Assembly: GCA_018398765.1 (NCBI GenBank)
Contig: JAHBMJ010004113.1
Span: forward strand, 1-64,000
DNA length: 64,000 nt
Direction: 5' to 3'
Origin: Chromera velia
Lineage: Eukaryota > Sar > Chromeraceae
This document shows positions 11,629 to 23,493 of this stretch, one piece after another. The notes beneath the pieces are model-generated. The model was given only the letters and a program-made list of their open reading frames with translations, ran no database searches and was not told the origin of the DNA. How positions within the stretch are numbered: position 1 is the first letter of the stretch; the number at the start of each line of letters is the position of its first letter. A program made the position numbers and the translations under genes.

Positions 11629-11856
11629 CGTTTCTTCCTCTCCCTTCTTTTCTTCATGTATATAACAGACAAAAAGAAAGAAAGACTAAAAACACAAGAA
11701 CAGAACCAACAATCAAACAGCGTGGCAGACAGACAGACAGACAGACAGACTATATGTTTCTTCTTCTCCCTTCTTTTCTTCATGAACACAACAGACAAAA
11801 AGAAAGAAAGAACAAAGACAAAAGCACAGCACCAACAATCAAACAGCGTGGGCAGG
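11629..11856 (-). repeat. Tandem pair of a dispersed intronic repeat
   Basis: Two copies (11629-11729 and 11752-11856) of a roughly 100-bp sequence. Read on the minus strand it runs CCACGCTGTTTGATTGTTG, then TTTTGTCTGTT, then TCATGAAGAAAAGAAGGG, then AGAAGAAACATATAGTCTG. A third near-complete copy lies at 22878-22995 on the plus strand. Confidence 0.65.
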
Positions 11857-12241
11857 GGGCCCGAAAGGTGAGAGTTAAGCGCCCCTTGCCTCTCCACCTC
11901 CCGACAGACTTTCACGTGATCACTGGTTTCACACGCTACTCCTCTGCTGCTTCCACTCAAGACAAGAAAGAGAAGAAAAAAAAGACAAGACAAGAACATT
12001 CAAAAATCAAAAAAAGAAAAAGGAAAAAAGAAAACTGCACGCGGGGACCGGCACCGTCATGGTCTTTAGACAGGGGTGGGGGGGTGGGGGGGCGTCCCTG
12101 CGGAGGGGGATTCTTCTGATGCTGTGTCTTCGTATCTTGCGGGAGGACTCTTTCGGCGGTAACGAAACTCTCAAAGTCCCATACCGAAAGAGCGACGGTG
12201 CTGGTGGGGCCGGAAACCTTCTCCAGAACCTCTTCTCTCTC

Positions 12242-13645
12242 TCAGGATTCCTGTTCTGAAGGGGACGGGTTTTGATGCTCTTGGTCATGCGTGGAAGCTC
12301 GGTTGGGGATGTCGCTAGAAGCAGAAGCAGAAGCCGAGGCGGAATTGGGTTCTGCGGCTGGGGCGGAGACGGGGGCTGGCATGGGATCGGGGGCGGCGGC
12401 TGCATCTGGCTCTGGCTGGTTCTCTTCTGTTCGGTGCAGCCTTCTTGATTTTCCTGGTGACGACCTTCTCCAGGGGGGTTGCGATAATGGTGGGGCTTCA
12501 GGGGGAGGGTCTTCGGGGGAAGCCGGAGGATTCGGCAATGCTGCTGCGATAGCTGAGGAGGAGGAGGACGACGACGAAGAGGAGGAAGAAGAAGAGGGAA
12601 GGGAGGGAGGTGGGAGGGGAGGGTTCGGNGGGACTGCGCGGCTGGGAGACGGGGATGGAAATGCATTGCTACTGTTCTCTTCGTCGGGGGAAGCTTCAGG
12701 GATCCTCTGCGCTGGTGGAAAAATTGGGTTCCCTGGGAAGCCGGGAGGGGGTGGGACGTACGGTCGGTGATCCCGATGGCTCCAAATCTTCCCGTTCGGA
12801 TTGTGGGAAAGCCAAACGAGGAGACGACGGAACCAACCGTTCAAACGACTCAAAAGATGCTTCTGCTGTACCCACTTACGTGTGACATGAGTGTGCCACC
12901 CGTGAAGTAGATCACTTCTCGTGGCCCCTCTCTTCATCAACTGCTGTGTGCAGTGGGCTGCGGCTTCTCTGAAAGCGGATAGGGTGGAGCAGACAAATTT
13001 GAAGCGTGCCAGCTGACCCTGGAACACGCTTGACATCTGTCGTGCTGGGGCGTTGGAGCGTGCGGAGCGGAATTTGATGATTGGGTAGGGGTAGGATGCT
13101 GCTTTGTTAATGACCGAAAGGGAGAGACAGCCGTCGGCAAGGCAGTCAAAACTGACTCCGATGAAATCAACAGAGCCGTCCGACTTGGTGGTCTCTTTGA
13201 ATTCGAGTCCACCGTAACTATCTTTATCGGGAGGGTTCTCCAGACAGACAGACAGACAGACACAGGAGAAGGCTTTTGAATTCCGCCTCTTTCTTTCCAC
13301 CCGCGACCTTCAAGCCCGATAGACGGAGCCACAACAATGGATGTGGCAGATGCACAGAAAGAGTGACGAACAGACATACCCATGTACACGTGCAGCACAA
13401 GGAAAGGTAAACACATGTGAGACTACCACAGACAGACCTGCGACTGCATCTGGCGGCCACACAGGCCTCAGAGTACTTCCCTGGCTTCTCTTCATCTTCA
13501 GTTCATATTCAACAGCAACATCAGGAACATGCAAAGCAGCAGCGGCAGCGTCGGATGAACACTCCATGATGCGAGATCGGAGACTGGAGCCAGTCGGGTC
13601 CTTTCCGGGGCCCAGACCAAAAATCTGAAGCAGGCTCCTCCACAT
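12242..13645 (-). CDS. Reverse-transcriptase-thumb-like exon with long disordered tail
   Basis: The minus-strand frame from about 13238 to a TGA at 12242 encodes a folded-looking part: SVDFIGVSFDCLADGCLSLS, then SYPYPIIKFRSARSNAPARQ, then VFQGQLARFKFVCSTLSAF, then LMKRGATRSDLL. A P/S/A-rich disordered tail of about 170 residues follows, with one undetermined base at 12629. The order 'FLDV-sheet, Y..p...F...SN.P, G...R...IC, F...a..l...L..RG' resembles the C-terminal thumb of Penelope-like and related protist reverse transcriptases. This is my reading from memory of the family. The palm motifs are not visible. An upstream exon (13645 to about 13446) carries MWRSLLQIFGLGPGKDPTG. A CTGT-repeat intron probably separates the two, but phase could not be fixed. 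It could be a domesticated fragment or unrelated. Confidence 0.4.
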
Positions 13646-14550
13646 GAAGAAATGCGTAGACGCCCAGCTGCACTCAAGTTACATCGATGTCACATTCGAG
13701 CACTGTGTATGCCGCCTTGCGCCGAGCTATAGACAGAAAGAAAGTGTGCATGCCGCCTTGTGTCGAGCTAACAGAAAGAAGACAAGAAAAGCTTGACCAA
13801 CCAGTGCGTGTCGCCAGGGATGCTATGATGATAAAGTGTTGACCGACACGGGCAAGCAGTGGATGAGATTACAGAGAACGCGAGCAAGAAACAAAGCAAA
13901 AGGGACAGAATTGAGGAAGGAGAAGAGAGAAAACAAGCATTTCCAGCCACAAGTCATTGGATGGACGGACGGACGGAAAGAAGGCAGCAATGAGCGAATA
14001 GAGGGAGGACGAGGACTGTACGATATGAATGAGCTAGTGCAGCTGACATGTCGGTAAAAAGGGGGTGAGAGCCTGCCGATTTGCGCGGAGAGGAGCGAAA
14101 GATAGGAGGAAAACTGCAAACAAGATGGACGCACAGGCAGGAGACACGTACAGTCATTAACAAATACACGCTCATGAATGAGCACCCAGCCAGGAGGGGG
14201 ACAGTCACCCTTGGGATCCAAAACAGACGTGCCCTTCCATCTAACTCGACTGGCACAGAGAGACATCTCCGAGCACAAAACAGCACGAATGAAAAGAGAA
14301 AAAAGTGTCTGTCAGGTGGCAAACACCAAAAGTCCTACGGAAGCTCAAAAGGTCTTAATTCTGGCCGTAGTCGTTCTGTGCAGACAATCAACCGCGAGGT
14401 GGACAAGGAGACAGACGCGCGCGCTTCATCAGATCAGGACGTCGGACTGAAGGGAGAAACTCGATCGATCGATCTCGATCAGGCACAGAGAGAGAGAGAG
14501 AGAGTGGCAGGACGAGTCCTCACACAGACGGACATAGTCAAGTACACAGA

Positions 14551-14587
<37 letters not shown>

Positions 14588-15375
14588 AGAGCACTGACCC
14601 ATGGAAGTTGTCGTGGATGTCAATTACTTTTGCTTCCCCTGTCTCTCTGCATTCATTCATTCATTCATTCATGCATGAATTCAGTCAGTCAGTCAGTCAG
14701 TGACCAGCTATTGATTCAAATATTCGCACGTATCCAGGCACACGATGAAGGAAACATCGGAAGACAACACAGAACCTCGACCCCAACTAAATTGGCAGAA
14801 AGATTGAATTAGAGGAAAGAAGAAAGAAACGATCGGCAAAGTGAGAATGGGACAATGACCTCAAGCCACATTAGAGGGGATCCACAAACAAACACATGGA
14901 CAGAGCTGTGGCCAGGGAGAGCGGCATTCTTCAAACTTTTGTCTTCTGAACACAAATCACTAACTGAGTGTATGTCATTTTGTTCTGCCGTGAAATCATA
15001 AGTGAACCAGCAAAAGCTCCAAGCGGATTAACGGATCTAGCTCTGGTTGATATTAATATCACAGCAGGCAGATACGCACTTTGTCTTCATAGACTGCTGC
15101 ATCGGCTCAACGAGAGGGCCTGTCAGTGCATATCTTTGTGTGCTGCCTTTCAGTGCGAGAGAATGCAAAAAAACAAGGCTGCAACTCTCAAGTGACATGC
15201 CGTGGGGGGTACATCAAAAATCCATTTGAAAAAAAGAGGGCTTTTCTTCTATCGATAGTTCTTCTCGGTCCTCTGCAGTCATGCAGCTGACTTGTCAATG
15301 AGGAAGTCAAAGAACCAGAGATGCCAATGCAAAGACGAACTCCGTTCTCCACTCGCGGCCCGGAAGAACCGAGAA
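13646..15375. other. No supported gene; simple repeats
   Basis: Contains GA repeat (14551-14584), CATT and CAGT repeats (about 14650-14700) and several plus and minus open frames of biased composition. None has the composition or junctions of a clear exon. Confidence 0.35.
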
Positions 15376-15625
15376 TAATAATCTCTCACCTGCAAGCAGC
15401 CCCGACAAAGACAGGCATTTTCTTTCATACAGAATTCTTTTTCTTATGTATACAAAATTCTGTATGAAAGAAAATAATAATCTCACCTGCATGCAGCCCC
15501 GACAAAGACAGGCATTTTCTTTCATACAGAATTCTTTTTCTTATGTATACAAAATTATGTATGCAGAATTCTGTATGAAAGAAAACAATAATCTCTCACC
15601 TGGAGCCCCGACAAGGACAAAGAGG
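15376..15625 (-). mobile_element. Two palindromic elements in tandem, flanked by triplicated exon-end/5' splice-site-like sequence
   Basis: Palindromes at 15417-15475 and 15514-15585 begin ATTTTCTTTCATACAG and end CTGTATGAAAGAAAA. Flanking and between them are three copies (about 15386, 15482 and 15596) of a 30-bp word that reads, on the minus strand, GCCTGTCTTTGTCGGGGCTG, then C(A/T)TGCAG and the donor GTGAGA. The third copy is more diverged. The structure is target duplication plus inverted-repeat element, inserted twice. The copied word looks like an exon end with its 5' splice site, but I could not place the exon in a gene. Confidence 0.6.
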
Positions 15626-16205
15626 CATAGACACAGATAGCATGGGCGATGAAGACAGATGCAAAGACATCGAGAGATCCGGAAACGCAGGAACATTGAG
15701 GGACACAGAGAGACACTCTCTCGATCATCCAAGGGACGTAACACAATAAATGGAGAAGACAAGCACCAAAGTTGGTCGTGAGAAAGTTGTTGTTAGTTAA
15801 GCGTAGAGATCCACACGCAGACTTCAAAAACAGGACCGGATTGCCGGATGGATCAATTCAGTAATGTCCTTCTCGATCTATTTTTCTTTCTTTCTTTCAA
15901 TCAATCGATGGGGGAGTGTTTCATCTGCTGCCCTTCTACCTTCCTGACTCATTGTCCTGCTACCTTCCCACGTGCATTCCGCCCCGACTCTACTGAACTC
16001 TTGGCCCGTATGTCTGTCTGATTGTCTGTATCTCCGTCTGTCATTAGTCAGTCTGTCTGTCTGTTTGTCTGAAGAAAAGGAGGAAGAAGAAGAAGAAGAA
16101 ACACATAGTCTGTTTGTCTGATGCCTGCCTCGGGCCCAGTCAGTGACTGACCGCGAGGACAGAGTGGACGACAGTCGATTCGATAACCCCTAGAAGTCCC
16201 CTCAC

Positions 16206-16685
16206 CCCTCCCCTTCTTTTTCTGTTTCCCCTTCCCTTTCCTGCTTCGACTTCCTCAAGAGATTCTTCCCGCGTAAAGAGCGCGGACTGGTTGAGGAACT
16301 GCTCGGTCGAGAGCACGCTGTCCTCCTCCGGCAGCACAGAGGCACCCTTAATTTTTTCACACTACAGGCAAGCAGCGGAGCACAGAAGAAGAACGAAAAG
16401 AAGCTAGTCAGATGCGTGGGCAAGCAACAGGATTCGTAGAGCCTAGAAAGAAGGTCAATCCTTTTGTTCTCACTGCATGCAAGAGAATGACTCAAATACC
16501 ACATACAAATGAGAAGGGCGACAGAAATGGGCCATTGGAACTCACACACAGACATGAGATCAAGTTGTCTTTTTTCGGACTTGCCTTACCGCGCTCAGAC
16601 ACAGGAACATCCTCTTCATGACGCACGTAAGACAAACTACAAATGTGCTGACCGTGCAGAGAAAGGAACATGTGCACGAGTGCAA

Positions 16686-16720
<35 letters not shown>

Positions 16721-19584
16721 ACTTTTACTTGCACGACAACACACATACAGTCAGTGATAGAGTCTCCTTTTTTAGCCTTGATGGTGAAAATGAGGTATAT
16801 TGTTGAATATTATGCAAATCTACAAAGGCATTGAAAGAGACAGTATCAAGAGCTTTCTCCACACAGGGCTGAATTGTCGCTCTTCCTTTTTGTATGTCAT
16901 GCACGCGGCTGACCATGTGGAGGTTTGTCTGTCTGCAGCCCTCATCCACCCGGGCGCGAGCGAGGGGAACTGCCATTCCGGCGTCGTGAAGGAAGATCAG
17001 GGGGCTCTGCATGCATTCAGCGTCGATCAATCATTGTTCTTTCTCTCTCTGTGTGTGTGTGCGTGTGTGCATGTTTCAGGGTCTTTGTGGACGGACGCCT
17101 GCTGTGCAACCGAAGAGAGTCGGAAGACTGAAACGAGCGAATGGATGAAAGGACGTGGGAATGTAGGAAGCCAAGGAGAAATGAAGTGGAGAAAAGAGTG
17201 CATGGCGAAGAATTATTTCATCGGGAGGATCAACGAACCACCTACCGAATAGTCAACGACAACTGCGTAAACGCGGACATGAAAGGCCCTGCCGTGAATT
17301 TGCTCCGTCTCTATTTCCTCCTGCAGAATCTGCAGGCAGGAATTGTTTCGCCAAGAAGAAAGGAATCAGTGTTTCATGTGGATGAAGACAAACACACACA
17401 TACACAAACACATACGGGACACACGCGCGCACACACACACACGCACATACAAACAAACATACACACATATACACACGCACACACACGCATAAGCACCCGC
17501 CTGCCCCTCGAGGGAAACAGACTACGTTGTCTTTTCTTTTCGTTTTTCTCTTTCTTATTCACAGGGAGAGAGAGGGAGAGGGAGAGAGAGAGAGAGGGAC
17601 AGTGGGAGAGAGAGAGAAGGAAAAAACGATGCCTACTTGATCAATCTCCAGGTCCTCTCTGTAGTGATGGCCTTCGATGCTCAGGGGTCCTGTGTGCGTT
17701 CATTTGAACGATGTGATAAATCAATAAGCGAATGAAACTATGGACTAATCGATTGACAACACGATCATATGCAGCATCTCTCAGAAGCCTGTTGAGAAAT
17801 GATCCATCGTTTTCATGCAGAGCCCACACGAATCGAACCAACCATGAACAGTACAGATAAGCAAGCAAGCAAGCAAGCAACAACAAATACAGCCGAAGAA
17901 TGAGCAATGATCGAGCATCAATCCATGCACTCAACAAATTTACCTGCGAGCATCATTCGTCCCTCCCTCCATACATTCATGCCTCGTTGTCCCTCTTCAC
18001 ATAACCTCAAATCGCTTTGCTTGATTGTCTCACCCTTTTCTTCTCAATTCTGGAAAATAAATAGGCTTCGACTGACTGACTGACTGACTGACTGACTGAC
18101 TCACTGACTGATTGACTGACTGACTGACTCACTGACTCACTGACTGACTGGCTGGCTGGCTGACTGACTGACTGACTGACTGACTGACCTGAAGGAACCT
18201 GAAGAGACTCGGGTTTGTCGAGGATTTCGAAGACCTCCGAGGTGTTTAGAAATCTCTTTTTCCTACCTTGATGCGCGAGGGCATCTTTCAGGACCCACTT
18301 CTTGTCCAAAAACGATTCATCCGTCTCGTCCTCTTCCTCTCCTCCCTTTTTCTTCTCCTTTCCTTCTTCAAGTTTTTCAGTCAGCTTCTTTGCTCTTTCC
18401 GCCTTTGCCTTCTCGTCTCGCAAATAAGGCTCCAAGTCCTTCAGACGACCTGCATTTCATGTCGACAATGATCATATATTGCAATCAGGCAACACGTACA
18501 TGTACACGAAGAAGGATTTCAAATCGCCAACATTCAGGCAAACCACAACATTCAAAGAGCTTGTGCACAACGAAAGACACCAATTGCATGCGCCTTGAAC
18601 TTGCACATTCAACCCAACAGTTCACATGCGCACACGTCCCTTCCTCCATTCCTTCATTCTTCCTTTTTTTCTTTCCGTCCTTCCTTCCTCCCTTCCTTCC
18701 TTTATTCTTTCTTCCTTTCTTCCCTTCTTCCGTTCTTCCTTCCTTCCTTCCTTCTTTCCTTCCTTCCTTCCTTCCGTCTGTCCTCCTTTCCTTCCTTCAG
18801 CCTCGTTCCTAGCTTCAGATGAAACCAAACGCCCCACCCTCCCCCCCACACACACCCTCCAAGAACATTCCCCTCCCCTTGCAAGGACCTGCGTACCTGT
18901 CAAGGCCATGCCAGGGCAGGCATTTATTTTCATACAGAATTCTTATTAATAAATAAATGCATGATAAATGGATGCGCGTACCTGTCAAGGCCATGCCAGG
19001 GCAGGCCCAGCCACAAAGCGCTCTCAACTGATAGAGCCAGAAAATGCGATTGGATGCCTGCAACAACAAAAGGGCGGACAGAGACAAAGCTGAAATTTAG
19101 ATGAAGTCCTGCGTTGTATTGTGATTCGAAACTGAAAGCCGCTGGCAGGGAATGAGTCCAATCGGGGCAGCAGAGGGATGAGCATCATCCGAACTTGGCC
19201 ATGGCTGCTTTGGGTTTTTTGAGGATGAGAGATTGCATGCATGCATGCAACAAGACCCCCTTTTCAACGAGGCCAAAACAGAGAGACAGACAGTCAGGAA
19301 GGACGCACAGACAAGAATTGCTCTCGAAGGGGCTGGCAAAGGGGTACGGACAAGACAAGAGGGGCTGGCAAAGGGGAAGGGAAGAAAGAGAATAGCACGC
19401 TCCGTGCGTTTTTCATCTTCTTGCTTCTCTTCTGTATCTCTGATCCCTGACCTTGACTACAACTCATTTTCCCTCGGGCGAATTCTAAAATGCGCTTTTG
19501 AGGCAGAGCCGAACCCATCATATCGTTATGACCATTCTTGTTCCCGCAATGACCAGTCAACAAACACATACACACACACACACA

Positions 19585-19616
<32 letters not shown>

Positions 19617-20279
19617 TACACACACATACACACACACACACACAGCCCTCCCTCGACCCCTCCCCCCACACACGAATATCAAACAATGAATAACTCTGTG
19701 ACTCACCCAAGGTACGGGTTGTGAATTTGAAGCTGTTTTGGGTATGACGATTCCTTTGATGTCATTCCAGACAAGCATCTTGTCACTTGGCGCGTCTGCA
19801 TCTTCTGGATCTAGATATTGCCTTTCCATTCTTCCGTTGTGATCTCGACGCACTTGAAATCCAAAGGAATCAAGGGCGCTGGCGACGAGGCCTTTCAAAT
19901 GTCCCTCCTGGATTCTTTCTGAAACCACAAACTTCTGCTCAACCTGACCGAACGATTCAGAAGCGTCCCGCTCCCCACCTGGACCCACAGACACGCTAAC
20001 GTTTCGTCTGAAAATGAACCACTTCGACTCCTTGAGGCGGTCGATTTTCCCCCACGTCCTGCTAAGGCGCGAGTCGAATTGATTCGCAGGGAACAAATGG
20101 CGGACAGACCATGCCGCCTCTCTGACCCCTTCCCAGTCCACCACAGAAAAGGGTGGAGAAGAAACTTCTCCGCCTGTTTCATTGGATAGATTGGAGGTCA
20201 CTGAGGCCGAGGAAAAGAGACTGGGGCTGTCTATGAGGAACCAGGCAGCAGCAGAGGTGAACGAGAGGAGACACGGCAT
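16206..20279 (-). CDS. Tubulin-tyrosine-ligase-like (ATP-grasp) protein with signal peptide
   Basis: Seven phase-consistent exons: 20279-19707, 19057-18982, 18449-18189, 17689-17637, 17320-17246, 17006-16749, 16361-16206 (484 codons; the 3' end may extend further). The N-terminus [16 protein letters not shown] looks like a signal peptide. TTL-family landmarks follow in order: LVWNDIKG (W-d box); [16 protein letters not shown] (PG...K..L); [19 protein letters not shown] (the WilKp..s.GrG box, lysine kept, GRGI changed to GRKK); QEEIETEQ then [13 protein letters not shown] (vQ.yI...grkFdlRvYvlv); [20 protein letters not shown] (dplriYl..dGl.R); [11 protein letters not shown] (vHLTN). TTL-family enzymes add amino acids to tubulin or other proteins. 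A secreted member with several changed boxes may be inactive or act on another target. The exon 2 donor has been duplicated by a palindromic element. Confidence 0.6.
18068..18187. repeat. GACT microsatellite starting an intron
   Basis: About 120 bp of (GACT)n with GGCT variants. It begins directly at the donor of exon 3 of the minus-strand TTL-like gene, so the GT of the repeat is the splice donor. Confidence 0.8.
18891..19006 (-). mobile_element. Palindromic element flanked by perfect 31-bp duplication of exon end plus donor
   Basis: 18976-19006 holds the last bases of exon 2 of the TTL-like gene plus its donor (minus strand ...GGCCTTGACAG|GTACGC). The same 31 bp recur without mismatch at 18891-18921, inside the intron. 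The 54 bp between carry ATTTATTTTCATACAG and an imperfect inverted partner near 18956-18969. The structure matches the elements at 15.4 and 41.8 kb. Use of the distal donor would add 85 nt and shift the frame, so the exon-proximal donor is expected to be used. Confidence 0.65.
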
Positions 20280-20952
20280 GGTGTTGCATCTGAACCAGGC
20301 GACCCTGTACCTTGCATGTATATATATAGTAATATATAGTAATACTGACCGGCTACCCGTGTGACTGAATGGGCATCTACCGTCGGCCTTCAGGATCGGC
20401 AGACAATTAGTAAACCTGTCCTTCCTGTAAGGGTGCGTCCGGAATTGCTTGTGTTGTTATGTGTTGGGTCCAACTTCTGTTCGTTGCGCAAGCGAATGAT
20501 GTGTCGCTCATGCGTTGTCCAGATTCAATTAAGAGCTTCTATATATAGGCGCGCGCAATACGCGCGCGTGTGTGTGAGCATCAGAATGAGATCTTTTTTT
20601 TTCACATGAGAATTAAATTATGAAGGCAAATTTTATTTTCAGCTCATATATATATATATATAAAGCTGCCGTGAATGCACATGTAATTGAATTTCATGCC
20701 TCTGGCACGTTATACATAGAATTGTCTGCCAGTTTCAGCAAGGCATCCTCGTAAGTGACTTTGGAGAATTTAAGTATTTCCGTCCTCTTAGGAGGGCAAT
20801 AGAAAGACACCACTTGTGCGCGTTTTCTGTATACAGAGACGGACAACACCGGTACAGTTAAAAAAAAACAAGGGACAGACGCTCACATATATACATAGAC
20901 TCCAGGGTCGTGCAAAGAAAGGCCCAACCCTGCCACACACAGAAAGAGGAAG
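20280..20952. promoter_or_regulatory. Shared upstream region of two divergent genes
   Basis: 673 bp between the start codons of the minus-strand TTL-like gene and the plus-strand caspase-like gene. It contains TATATATAGTAATATATAG (near 20321) and a TA run (about 20646-20664). No further motif is claimed. Confidence 0.4.
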
Positions 20953-22501
20953 ATGCAGTTCTTGAGGACGTGCACTTGCCTGGGCCATTTCAGGATCACC
21001 TTCCTGGGGGTTCTGATTTTCTGCTTGGTTTATGCAGACACAAAAAAGGCGGTGGGCCCGCACACACATGCCGCCACGGTGTATGGACCACTCTCAGCTT
21101 TAGAACAGAATCGAACCACGGCATCAAACCTCAAGAGGAAATTTGGTCTTTGCATTGCCTCCATGCAACTTCCCAATGCCTACATAGACGAGTATGATCC
21201 CAAGAAAATCCCAGGGGCAGTTATGAGCAACGGTACCGGTGGGGCCGACGGACTGGCCCGCCTTGTGCACGACACCATTGGAACTCGGAACCGCCCAGGA
21301 GTATGCAAGGTGCTGAATATGAAGGGATTCGAAACGACCTCTCTAGTTGGCTTCGCACAAACTAGGGCGATGAGGGCAAACACAGATCCTGCAATGCCGC
21401 CAATGGACGTCGTGAGTAGATTCGATGCCATGGGGGCCCTTCGGAGCATGTTCAGGAAGGGCAAGGGGGTGGCGAGCCCCCTTTTCTTCTTCTTTTATGC
21501 AGGACATGGAGAAGCTCCCCGGCCAGAGCACGGAGGGGCCGTGGGGGACCCGCGTGCCGGGGCCCTCTTGATGCAGAGGGACCCGGGGTGGGGAGAGCGT
21601 GAAAAACTGAAGATGAGAGACAATGATGGACTCGTTGTGAACTTGCTGACATTTGACGATATTCTCTCTGTCTGGAGGGCAGAAAGGAGAAGTTTGGATG
21701 CAAATGCTAGATTTGTGATCATGGCAGACAGCTGCTTTTCGGGGTCATTCGCTGTGAAACTTCGCGAGGCGTCTCTGAAAGAGAAACACCTGAATATGGC
21801 AGTGCAGAGCGCAGGGAATGTGCAGCCTGTTAAAGAGAGATCGGCAGCTCATGGAGGTCACATCTGGTCGAATGGCGAATTAACTTCCTGGTCGGTCTCT
21901 TTCTGTCGCCTCTCTCTCCCTGTATCTATCTATCTATCTATCTATCTCGCTCGCTCGTTTCCATCCTCCTGCCGTACCGCCTTTTTCGCTTCAATCTTTC
22001 TGCTAAGTGTTGACAGTCTGCCTTCACACCTGCGCGATTGGAGAAACGTGCTGCGTGAGTGAGTCCGAAAGAATGACAGCAGGCAGTCAGACATGCAACA
22101 GAAAAACTGCGTGTGTGTAGGAACAGAGACACTAGCTTTTGAACAAATTTGTATGGATGCCCCCTGCGTCATTGATGTACATTCATGTACCTACAGATAG
22201 AAGCTATATTTGCGTGCAGTGCATGTGCACACCGAAAGAAGTTGCATGACGCGGGTGGATGCCTCTCCTTCACTGCCCGTGAACTTTCGTGCATGGGATA
22301 CGGGGGGGATGCATGCATGCTCGCAGGTGGATTGCAAAGAACACAGCAGACCGTCCTGGCGGCGTGAGGTGGTCGTCAACAAAAAAGGGTAGACAGTGGC
22401 CGCAGTACTTCGCGACCTGGCTCTTTGACGGCATCGCACCAGACGACGCTGTGGGGGCTCAGGCCTGGACACTCCGGTCGGTTGGCCAGTCTCCTTCCCT
22501 C

Positions 22502-22537
<36 letters not shown>

Positions 22538-22606
22538 TCTCTCCCTCTCTCCCTCTCTCTTCCCTCTCTCTCTCTCTTCCCCCCCCCCCCCCCCCCCCTG
22601 TCTCGC

Positions 22607-22689
<83 letters not shown>

Positions 22690-23455
22690 TGTGTGTCTGT
22701 GTGTCTGTCCGTCTGTCCGTCTGTCGAGTGAAGAAAGACAAAAAGGGAAAGAAAAAACGATATAGTCTGTCTGTGTGTCTGTCTCGCTGTCTTTCTGCCT
22801 GTCTGCCTGCCTGTCTGCTTGCCCGTCTCTCTCTCTCTCTCTCTGTCTGTCTGTCTGTCTGTCTGAACCTTCAATTTTTGGGCCCTGTGCCCACGCTGTT
22901 TGATTGTTGACTCTGTTCTTCTGCCTTTGTTCCTTTTTTTTGTCTTTTATGTACATGAAGAAAAGGAGGGAGAAGAAGAAGCCTGTAGTCTGTCTAAAAA
23001 GGAAAAGAAAAGACGATATAGTTTCTGTATCTGTTTCTCTGTTTCTGGGTCTCTGTCTCTCTGTCCCTCTGATTTTCTCTCTCTCTTTTTCTCTGCCTGT
23101 CTGAAAAAAGAAAGAAACCATATTTTCTGTCTGTCTGCATATACGAATGGTTTCCTGTACCTTCATCCACAACGTGCGTCCTTCCTTCTGCAGGGCCGTG
23201 CTCTCGAGTGTGTTTGCGGATGTGCAGACTCGTGTGAGTCCCGTGCTGCCTCGTTTCTCCTTCTGGGGAGGTGGAGGGAAGGCTGCCAGAGACAAGATGG
23301 ACATGGAGGAGGAGGAGGAGGAGGAGGAGGAGGACATTGATCTGCAGGACGGGGGAGACGGAGACAAAGACGCAGAGAGGGACAGAGAGTTCACCACGGG
23401 ACCCGTGAGAGACCTTGTGGATCGCGTGGAAGGAGGACTCTGGTTCATGCAGGTA

Positions 23456-23493
<38 letters not shown>

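Noticed and set aside
14650-14700. CRISPR-like or regularly spaced array
   Set aside because: Only uniform CATT and CAGT microsatellites; no spacers, and the DNA is eukaryotic.
16741-16750. ACATACAG as another palindromic-element arm
   Set aside because: It is the end of a CA microsatellite and has no partner arm or flanking duplication.
22191-22874. Long minus-strand open frames rich in R/E/T over 22.2-23.4 kb
   Set aside because: They are translations of CT/GT/CTGT microsatellites in an intron of the caspase-like gene; no non-repeat coding content.
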